Assembly (NCBI GenBank): GCA_045837725.1
Contig: JBEWZL010000163.1
Location: forward strand, 186,001 to 250,000
From: Vermamoeba vermiformis
Lineage: Eukaryota; Tubulinea; Echinamoebida
DNA: 64,000 bases
Direction of reading: 5' to 3'
The notes below the pieces were generated by a model, which saw only the letters and a program-made list of their open reading frames with translations, was not told the DNA's origin and did not search any database. Both the position numbers and the translations under genes were made by a program. How positions within the stretch are numbered: position 1 is the first letter of the stretch; each line of letters opens with the position of its first letter. Below, piece by piece: positions 55,523 through 64,000 of the stretch.

Positions 55523-58500
55523 TTAATGATTAGGACCTCTCTTGCGCTTCTTCAATCGATCTTTCGCACCCTGCGCCTCACCATTGTCGTCCGCATCGCG
55601 CGCACTCTCATCGACCAGGCCACCAAACACCGCGCTGGGTACGCGGATCTCTTCGAGCTGCACATTCTTCTTCGGCTTGGGTGCCTCTTCTTCTTCTTCT
55701 TGCTCGCCCTCGTCCATGTCGAGTTCAATCTCCTCAGTGTTCGCACTCGTGGCTGGTCGTGCACTCGCGGCAGCTTCACTTGGTGCCATGCCGAGCTCTT
55801 CAGGCTGCAGGGTAGAGCCGCTCACGAATCGTTTGGCCGGTGCCGCGCCAGCTTGTTGCTCTTCCAACTGCTTCATGTGGTCCTCTTGATCCGTGCTCGC
55901 TGGTGCAGCAGTGGTGAGTGGCACCTGCACGGCAATCGAGTACTGCGCCGTGACACTGCGTTTGATGCGCAACATCTCTTTGAAGGTCTCCACATTGCCG
56001 TGACGCACTTCGAATTCTTTCCACGTCTCCCAGAACTTCTGCTCCGTCTGCAAGAGGGGTCAGTATGGGCCATATATATTAATATGCACGTACCCTCGGG
56101 TCACAGAACTGCGAGCAGTGAATGTAGATGCCACGTGCGCGATCGATTTCACCGAGTTTGCGCTCGAGATTGGCGAATCGAATGCAGTACTCTTTGACTT
56201 GCTTCTCGGGCAAGCTTTCAATTGCCTTCTCAAAGATCTCGCGCGTGCGTGTCACTCCGAAGAATTCAGTGGCCTTGGCAATGTACAGATTGAAGATCTA
56301 AATATAGAGCGGTGAGTACAGTGTGCTCGGCGAAATAAGTGCAATACTTACGAAGGGTCTGTCCTCTGCGTGCACGTGACGTGTGGCGCGGTCAAAGATG
56401 TGCAGCACGTGACGCGCGAGGCCGTACTTCTCTTCAGCCTCGGCGTACATCAAGTAGAACAGCGTGGACTCTTTGGCCGGTGCGGATTCAATCGCCTGTT
56501 CGAACAGATCGCGCAACCGTTCGAGCTTGGTGCCACCATAGCGCCGCATGAACTTGGTGAGGTAGGTGATCCACAGCTCAGTCACGTGCGGGAATTGGAA
56601 CAGCGCAATGCCGCGCTCATAGGCCTTGAAGGACTCCTCAAAGTGATTGTGGTCCTCGAGCCAGTGCGCGTAATTGATCGTCATCTGCGGCGTGATCAGC
56701 TTCAAGTCGATGATCTTCTCGTACACCGCTTTGGTCGTCATGAAAGTGCCGAGATTCTCTTCCAGATCTGCGTACAGTGCCCACAGTCGCACGGACTTGT
56801 ACACGCGCTTGGAGACTGGTGCGTCACGTGGTATGGCTCTATTCTTAGGCACCACTGTCGCGCGCTGAATCAGCTCACGGGCGCGGTCGTAGTTGTGACG
56901 ACGCAGTTCAAATTCAACGTAGTCGCACCACACAGCTGCGAGCTCTTCGACCTTCTTGTAGTTGACGTTCAGCGCCTTCTCGAACACCTTGCGCGCATCG
57001 TCGTACTGCTCGTTCTCTTCCCAGAAGCGCGCAAAGCTCACCCACAGCGTGTTCAACTTGCCAGTGGCGCGCTGAGGGTCCACAGTGGTGCAGCCGCGCG
57101 TGTATTCTTCGAGCTTGCGCTGCGGATCATTGTCGAACAACTTGACGCGCTTGTGCCATTCCTGCACGTGATTGGTCAGCACCGACAGCGATGATTACCT
57201 AATTAGGCAAGTACGTACATAGACATTGTGCGGATTCTGACGCAGCAGCACGTTGCTGATGAGCAGTGGTTGACGGTCAATCAGGTCCTCAAAGCGAGCC
57301 ATGCGCAGTTCAAACGCATCGGCCAGGGCTGGATCTTGCTGCTCCTCCATGTGCGCGGTGATGAGGCCGTATTCGAACTGATTATAGGCCTCCCAGATCT
57401 GCGAGAAGTCGCGCACAGTGACGACGGTGTTGATGCCCTCCTCAAACACATCACGTGCCTTCTCAAAGTTGCCGAGTCGCACGTAGTAGTCAGCGAGTGA
57501 GGTCCACAACTTGCCCACTTCATTCGTGTACTTGTTCAGCGCACTGCGAATGATCGGCTCAACGCGCACCGAGTGGATCTGCTCGGGGTGTTGCGTGAGT
57601 ATGTCGCACAGCTGCATCCACAGCTCGTGGCGTGACTTGCCCTGGCGCGAGATGAAGTGATCGTCGTTCACAATGCGCGTCAAGATCTTGGCTGCCTCGT
57701 CCATGTAGCCCACACTCACCAAGTAGTTCGCGTACTCTTCCAAGTGATCGGGCTCCAACTAGATCACGTGATTGTTAGTTGACTTGCCTAATTTGGAAAT
57801 CACGTGACTTACTTTCAGGAAGCGGCGGAATATTCTGACAGCGGTCTCCGGCACACCGCACTGCTTGGCGAATTGAATGTAGAGCGGCCAGATGCGGTAG
57901 TGTTGTGTGATGGGCAGGGCGCGGAGTGCGCGGTCAAATGCGCGACGAGTGTGCGTGATCTTGCGCTGCGTGAGCAAGAACGACAGGTACTCGAGCCAGA
58001 TGCGCGGCATCTTCCATGCTGTTAGTACCCCTGTATTGACTGCACATGTATTATAGGTACGTACCTTGTGCATGTAGGCCAAGCAGCGCTCAAAAGTGTT
58101 GTTGAGTTGTTCGTACGCGGGATGGTCGATGCGCAGTCCTGACACTGAGCCCTTGCGTTCTTGCAAATAGTTGTACCTATTGATATCGTTACATTTAGTT
58201 TGTGTATTCGCGACATGAATGGACTCAACAGCTGCTGACTAATAGAGATGTCGAGTTTGAATTGAGTGCAGATCCAAGCTTACCATAGTTTGTAACTGCC
58301 AGGCAGCTCTTTCAATGCGCGTTCATAGAGCATAAATCTGATGCGCGGAGGTGCATCGCCTTTAAACTGTAAATATCTCCACCACGAGCGAAAGTCATAA
58401 ATATTTCGCATTACATCCTCCTATTAATTGCATAAATTATTATATAATCCTCCTCATATGCTGGTCTTCGTATTTGATCGTCATATCGATTATTATCCTC

Positions 58501-58652
58501 CGTTGTAAATTTTCTGAATTATTTTACTCACCTCAAATGGCAGATCTTCGTCCTAAAAAGCACAATAAAGTTAATACAGCATTATTATATTAAATATATG
58601 ATTATTAACGTACCATCGCGATCGCGTCGTCTCCATCTGTGTAAGTCGACAT
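55523..58652 (-). CDS. XAB2: Pre-mRNA splicing factor SYF1/XAB2
   Basis: About ten exons encode roughly 880 residues, near the 855 of human XAB2. The start [13 protein letters not shown] leads to [26 protein letters not shown]-like repeats run throughout: [85 protein letters not shown]. The C-terminus [24 protein letters not shown] and an acidic/Lys-rich tail follow XAB2. The protein joins the spliceosome with aquarius, ISY1 and PPIE as the intron-binding complex. It is head-to-head with AQR. Two introns hold CCTAATTTGG or CCTAATTAGG. The stop overlaps AATAAA. Confidence 0.97.
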
Positions 58653-58903
58653 GTTAGCACTGAATTACAATTACGAGTAGATCTGCTCCTCAAACAATTG
58701 CAACACTATCACTATTATATATATGTGACTAATACAATGCTATCAATCACTAATAAATAAACAACAAGTTCACCACAAATTAATTTTTTTCCCCCTTCGT
58801 TGCGAAAGCTACGAAAAATCATTCAGCGGCACTGATTGGCCTTGGACCAACACAACAGTGTATATTCACATAGTACTATATTCAGTAGCACTATAATAGC
58901 GCG
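58653..58903. promoter_or_regulatory. 251-bp shared promoter of XAB2 and AQR
   Basis: The two genes diverge from this region. It has TATATATATG near 58715, a T-rich run near 58790 and a GATTGGCC box near 58835. Divergent arrangement of two complex partners suggests joint control; this is inferred. Confidence 0.55.
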
Positions 58904-61900
58904 ATGAGCGACGACGGACCACAGCGCAAAAAAGCGCGCCACAACGCGAGTTCAGATGTGAAGGGCAGCGGCGTCAAACTGGCACCGAAGAAACCTCTGC
59001 CAGGCGTGCATCACGCACCGACAGTGAAGGACATTATAGCAGATCCTATTACTAAGCTCAGTCTCGAGTACTGGGCGCCTAATTCACCACAGCAACTCAA
59101 GGCGTTCGATCCCAAAATTATTGAAGATATTTATTATCAACAATTAGTGGCTCAGGATGATTTCAATACATCAAAAATCATGTTGTTGGAGCTCAGTTTA
59201 TATCTAGAAAAGTATCCTTATTTATTACGAATTTTTCTGTAATTTTTTGACAATTTTTTCGTTATCAGATCTGTTATTTTGCACTTTAACTCACCTTTAC
59301 ACAGTTATTTATGGCCTAATTTTAATGCCGAAAAATCAACACACGCACACTTAATATCAATCATGCTGATGGTCAACGAGAAGTGCAGAGAAAATGTCGC
59401 GGCTTGGGGTAAATCCATGCTCAACAACCAATAGTGACTATCATATTAACACTACATTATTAGATGCATTCCAAAAACACAATGTTGAATCTTTTGGACC
59501 ATTCTTTACTCGCGTTCTCAATCTGCGCAAGAGCGACAAACTCTCGATGCGTGAACGCTTGTTCTATTTAACATTTATAATCAACTGCTTCCAAAGTCTC
59601 GAGACTAAAATAGTGCGCGATCAATGTTTGAGGTACGTATTCCATCAAAGCACGTGTTGCAGACCAGATCTGACAAGGTGTTGTAACAGACTGGTTTCCA
59701 TGCAGTTGTGGCACTCACTCGATGAAGAACGACGTCAATATGAAATGCGCGACTTGAATAAGCTGCAGCGACTATGGAAGAGTGCGCAGAGTACGTCTAT
59801 TCAATTTGAAAATGTCAGTGTAGTGTATTGACGTTATTTCCTTATTTAGAAAAAGCCGGCGACGAGCACGAGCGTGGATTCATGGTGGCACTGATTCAAG
59901 ACTACAACACAGTCCTCAAGTCCATCACTCCCAAACAAGGTAAGGCTCGTTCGGCAGTCATCTACCAGGCTCACACATATTTCCTTATTTAGCCGACAAG
60001 CTCGCCATTCAATTCTGCGAACGATTCTTGGAATTGTTGTTGGATTTGTTGACTCAACTGCCCACACGTCGATTGTTCCGCGTCGTGGTGGAGTACCATC
60101 ACGTGACTGTCACTTCAAAATTGTCCGCACTGCACGACATGCCACAGGGTCAATTGTTCCGCCAATTACTGCAAATGGTGAAGTTCTACCAGGGCTTTGA
60201 AATCAACGACTACACGGGCCAAGCACTGAGCGACGAAGATGTGCGCAAACAACACTACGAGCGCATTCAACGGCTGCAACAGCTGGCCTTCAAACACGTG
60301 CCACAACTGCGCAGCTTTGCTCTGGCTGCAGCGGGCACGATTGACACGCGCAGTGCCCTGAAGGCGCACTTGAGTCCACTCGACGCTGACACGCTGCGCG
60401 AACTGTGCACGCAACTGGCGCTGATTGGTGCGCAGAACTCGCGCGGCGATGAGAGCAAAGAGCTGTTGCTGGAGCTGATCATCACTGCGCACGAACGACG
60501 TGTGTCGCAGACTGAAGCGATCAACATGCGCTCGCTGTACCCTGACGAGGTGCGTACTGGACCAGCGCGCGTGCAGTGATACTGACAGCTGTTGTATTTG
60601 CAGAGCATCATCTGGGACGAGAACATGATCCCCTCGGGCAACTTCACTGGCGCTGAAGTGTTGGCACTGCCCAAGCTCAATTTGCAGTTCTTGACCTTCT
60701 ACGACTATCTGCTCAAGAACTTCACGCTCTATCGCTTAGAGTCCACGTACGTATAACCACTTTCCTAATTTGGCCGTCCTTACTGACCACTCCCATGACA
60801 GCTACGAGATCCGACAAGACATTGAAGATGCCATTCGTCGCATTCAACCGCGCCTCACGAATGGCGAGACAGTGTTCCGCGGCTGGTCGCGCATGGCCCT
60901 GCCCATCAGCTCGTTCAACATCACGCGCGTGCTCAAGCCCAATCTCGGTGACTCCAAGCCCGCACTTGTCTCCGCTGAAGTGAGCTACTACTTGCCGAGC
61001 AAAAATCAGCAGATCCGCTGGGAGTGGGACAATGTCAAGCAACACGACGTCATCTTCTTGGTCACGGTGCAGTCTCCTATTCGCGAGGGCGATGCACCCA
61101 ATCACGAGCTGCCATTCCGCGAACAATTCGGTGTGATCACAGTGCGCGGCTGTGAAGTGAATGAAGTGGTGGACGAGGCTGGCAATGTGTTGACTGATCT
61201 CGATGAGGGCCGTGAACGACGCGGCAACAAGCGCACATTGCGCGTGTTCTTGGACCCCGCGCAGTACCAACAAGACATCAACGAGAACGGTCGTCAGAGT
61301 GACTTGCATCGCTCGTTCAATTTGATCGTTCGACGCAAGGCCAAGGAGAACAACTTCAAAGCAGTGCTGGACACGATCCGAGGACTGATGAACACCAAAG
61401 TGGTGGTGCCTGATTGGCTCAAGGACGTCATGCTCGGCTACGGTGATCCAGCCTCGTGTCAGAATGTCGACAAGACCCTCACCATCGACTTCAACGACAC
61501 CTTCATTGACGCCGCTCATCTGCGCACTGTGTTCTCGGACTTCCAAGTCAAGTTCAATGGTGCTGAACAGCCGCCCTTCCGCGTGACATTCCCCGCTGAC
61601 GACAAGAGCACTGCCCTCGCTGTGCAGCCCTATGCACTCCCGAGCCGCGGTCCTTATCCGCAAGACAAGCCCAAGCACAACACCGTGCCCTTCACCAGTG
61701 CACAAGTGACAGCGATCAAGACAGCGATGAACACTGGCCTCACCATGGTCGTGGGTCCGCCAGGTACGGGCAAGACAGATGTGGCCGTGCAAATCATCTC
61801 CAACTGGTACCACAACTTCCCGACACAGCGCACGGTGATCATCACGCACTCGAATCAAGCACTCAATCAGATCTTCGAGAAGATTATGCGCCTGGACATT

Positions 61901-63529
61901 GATGAGCGTCATTTGATTCGTTTGGGTCACGGTCAAGAGATGTTGGAGACTGAAAAGGACTTTTCCAAATATGGACGTGTCAATTACATGCTGCAGCTGC
62001 GCTTGGACATGCTCAAAGAGGCTGCGCGCTTGGCCGTGGTGATGAAATTGCCCGAAGAAATGGCTTACACGTGCGAGACCAGCGAGAACTTCTTCCGATA
62101 TCACGTGGTGGCACGCTGGGAAGAATTCTTGTACAAGTGCTCACGTGATCGCTCAAAAGACGCCGTCAAAAAGAATTTCCCGTTCAGTGAATTCTTTGCC
62201 GATGTACAACCGCTGTTCAAAGAAGACACGTACGAAGAGGACATGGAGATGGCGGAGGGCTGCTTCAGACACATTGAACAGATCTTCGCACAACTGCGCG
62301 ACTGTCGTGCCTTTGAACTGCTCAAGCTGGGCGGTGATCGCAGCAATTATCTGCTCACCAAACAAGCGCGCATCATCGCCATGACTTGCACGCACGCCGC
62401 ACTCAAGCGCCAGGAACTGATCAAGCTGGGCTTCAAGTACGACAACATTTTGATGGAAGAAGCAGCGCAGGTGTTGGAGATTGAGAGCTTTGTGCCGCTG
62501 ATGCTGCAAGACCAAGATCCTGAAGCCCCGCCGCGTCTGAAGCGCATCGTGATGATTGGTGACCACAATCAACTGCCGCCAGTGGTCAAGAACATTGCCA
62601 TTCAGAAGTTCGGACATCTCGATCAGAGTCTGTTCACGCGCTTTGTTCGCTTGAACGTGCCCAACATCACACTCAATGCGCAGGGTCGTGCTCGTCCGTC
62701 CCTCGCTGAGCTCTATAACTGGCGCTACAATCAGCTCGGCAATTTGCCGCACGTGCTGCAGCGAGACGAGTTCCAGACAGCCAATGCAGGCTTTGCGTAC
62801 GACTATCAACTGATCAATGTCGAGGACTATCTCGGTCAAGGCGAGTCCGAGCCCAATCCGTACTTCTACCAGAACTTGGGCGAGGCTGAGTACCTCGTGG
62901 CAGTGTACATGTACATGCGCCTGTTGGGCATACCGAACGACAAGATCAGCATCATCACCTCGTACAACGGTCAGAAGCACTTGATTCGCGATGTCGTCAA
63001 GCAGCGCTGTGCTTGGAACCCGCTGTTTGGTGCTCCTGCGAAGATCACTACTGTGGACCGCTATCAAGGTCAACAGAATGACTGTAAGTGCTCGCTAGTC
63101 TCTTCATATACTATGTTACTAACACCCTCGCTCTTAGACATCCTCCTCTCACTCGTGCGCACCAAGACAGTGGGTCACATTCGCGATGTGCGTCGTCTCG
63201 TCGTAGCCATGTCCCGCGCGCGCTTAGGCCTCTACGTGTTCTGTCGCAAATCACTGTTCGCCAACTGCTACGAGCTGACCAACACCTTCAGCAAGTTGTT
63301 GCAGCGTCCTGACAAGTTGATGCTAGTCAAGGACGAGCGCTATCCCACCACTCGCCGCGTCGATGAGCAGTTGAGTGACGACAAGGTGTTCACTGTGGAG
63401 GATGTCGTGCACATGGGTCAGATTGTAGCGCCGCCTGAACAACCTGCTGCCACTGAGAACGGTGAGGGCGCGCAGAGTGAAGCGACCACTGACGCTGCGA
63501 TGAGTGAAGGTGATCAGAACAATGCTTAG
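58904..63529 (+). CDS. AQR: Intron-binding spliceosomal helicase aquarius
   Basis: About ten exons encode roughly 1,350 residues (human 1,485). The N-terminus [19 protein letters not shown] starts the ARM-repeat body, which runs to [15 protein letters not shown] and [16 protein letters not shown]. The superfamily 1 RNA helicase core has [12 protein letters not shown] (motif I), [14 protein letters not shown] (motif II; EEAA in place of DEAA), [10 protein letters not shown] (III), [11 protein letters not shown] and [12 protein letters not shown] (V-VI). AQR binds introns upstream of the branch point and drives spliceosome remodelling and intronic snoRNP release. Two introns here have CCTTATTTAG acceptors, and one has CCTAATTTGG (60764). 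Confidence 0.97.
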
Positions 63530-63692
63530 GGTGAATAACGAACACTCAAACTCGAAAATAAAACCAATTTTGTAATGTAATAAGGACTTTCAGTTCTATT
63601 CGTGACGTGCCAAATTTCTTACGCGAGCTATTTTTTGTCGTTGTTACTTACACTTAACAACTACGCTTGTATTATAATATATATTGTTCATA

Positions 63693-64000
63693 ATGAGTTT
63701 CAATTTCTCTACACCTACGCGGTATCAACCTGGCGCAACGAATAGTTTCGCGCCATCCACACCAGCACCCACAGCAGCACAAGCACAACCTAATGTACAG
63801 AATGCCATCAAAGGCACTACACCATTCTCACAATTAGACCCTGTATTGCGACAGAGGATTGAATTTTTACAGTATCCAAAACAAAAAATATTTTTAAAAT
63901 TGGCGCCAATCGCTAAACTCACTATTATTTCGCTTTTATGTTTATATATCGAATATTGCATCTATTATTATTCCTTAATAATTTGTAGTAAATACATGCA
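63693..64000 (+). CDS. Partial gene, possible nucleoporin N-terminus
   Basis: ATG at 63693 starts MSFNFSTPTRYQPGATNSF, a Ser/Thr/Pro/Ala/Gln-rich stretch, followed by KGTTPFSQLDPVLRQRIEFLQ and a GTATCC donor. The first exon is about 60 codons and the gene continues past the right edge. The low-complexity start and the TPFSxLxPxxxxxIExLQ block recall Nup58/Nup49-type nucleoporins, but no FG repeats are visible, so the name is a guess. Confidence 0.5.
   Translation, partial: MSFNFSTPTRYQPGATNSFAPSTPAPTAAQAQPNVQNAIKGTTPFSQLDPVLRQRIEFLQYPKQKIFLKLAPIAKLTIISLLCLYIEYCIYYYSLIICSKYM

Noticed and set aside
60722-62104. 460-codon minus-strand frame inside AQR
   Set aside because: It is the antisense shadow of the AQR coding exon, which has clear helicase motifs.

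Overview
This is nuclear DNA from a eukaryote with a very compact genome. About 33 protein genes lie in 64 kb, roughly one per 1.9 kb. Most genes are split by short introns, many of 43-100 nt, with GTAAGT/GTACGT/GTGCGT-type donors and a CTAAC, TACTAAT or yTGAC branch site close to the acceptor. The gene set (aquarius, XAB2/SYF1, CABIN1, GNL1, USP36, FKBP15, NEPRO, an ATF6-like bZIP, ARPC3, AP-3 mu) points to a unicellular relative of animals and fungi or an amoebozoan. I cannot place it more exactly, and FKBP15 and NEPRO argue against a fungus.

Layout, left to right. 0-3.4 kb holds an edge gene and an AMPK-related kinase. 3.7-11 kb holds a PRA1 protein, choline-phosphate cytidylyltransferase, a TBC1D13-type Rab GAP, eIF3d and an HDHD5-type HAD protein. 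11.1-17 kb is CABIN1, a histone H3.3 chaperone subunit. 17-22.9 kb holds an ATF6-like membrane bZIP, two unrecognised proteins and a macrodomain protein with a PCNA-binding box. 23-29.6 kb holds GGPP synthase, TVP23, CGR1, AP-3 mu and GNL1. 29.6-31.9 kb is the only gene-poor stretch and is filled with repeats. 31.9-45 kb holds a protein with two apparent RasGAP domains, RBM39, USP36, a possible CUSTOS-like protein, ARPC3, a kinesin, POP5 and RPL22. 45.4-54 kb holds FKBP15, a NEPRO-like protein, MALSU1 and a sterol-desaturase-family enzyme. 54.3-64 kb holds a SANT-domain protein, XAB2, AQR and a partial gene.

Eleven neighbouring pairs are head-to-head, some with only 71-83 bp between start codons, and many stop codons overlap an AATAAA polyadenylation signal. 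Ribosome biogenesis and translation (eIF3d, CGR1, GNL1, RPL22, MALSU1, POP5, USP36, NEPRO-like) and splicing (RBM39, XAB2, AQR) are well represented. XAB2 and AQR, physical partners in the spliceosomal intron-binding complex, sit head-to-head.

The most unusual signal is a small set of DNA words that recur far above chance across exons and introns, in several reading frames. These are TGACACGTGTCA and its CC/GG variants (25 copies), CACGTG (15 in 1.2 kb of GNL1), TTCAGTGAA/TTCACTGAA, CTATTTTTAG, CCTAATTTGG-like boxes and ACCAGGGC. In introns the 12-bp palindrome usually ends 3-9 nt before the 3' splice site, so it overlaps the branch point. In the USP36 tail it writes the protein sequence itself. 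This looks like a gene-body regulatory or sequence-maintenance layer that I cannot match to a described system. All intron and exon borders below were read by eye.
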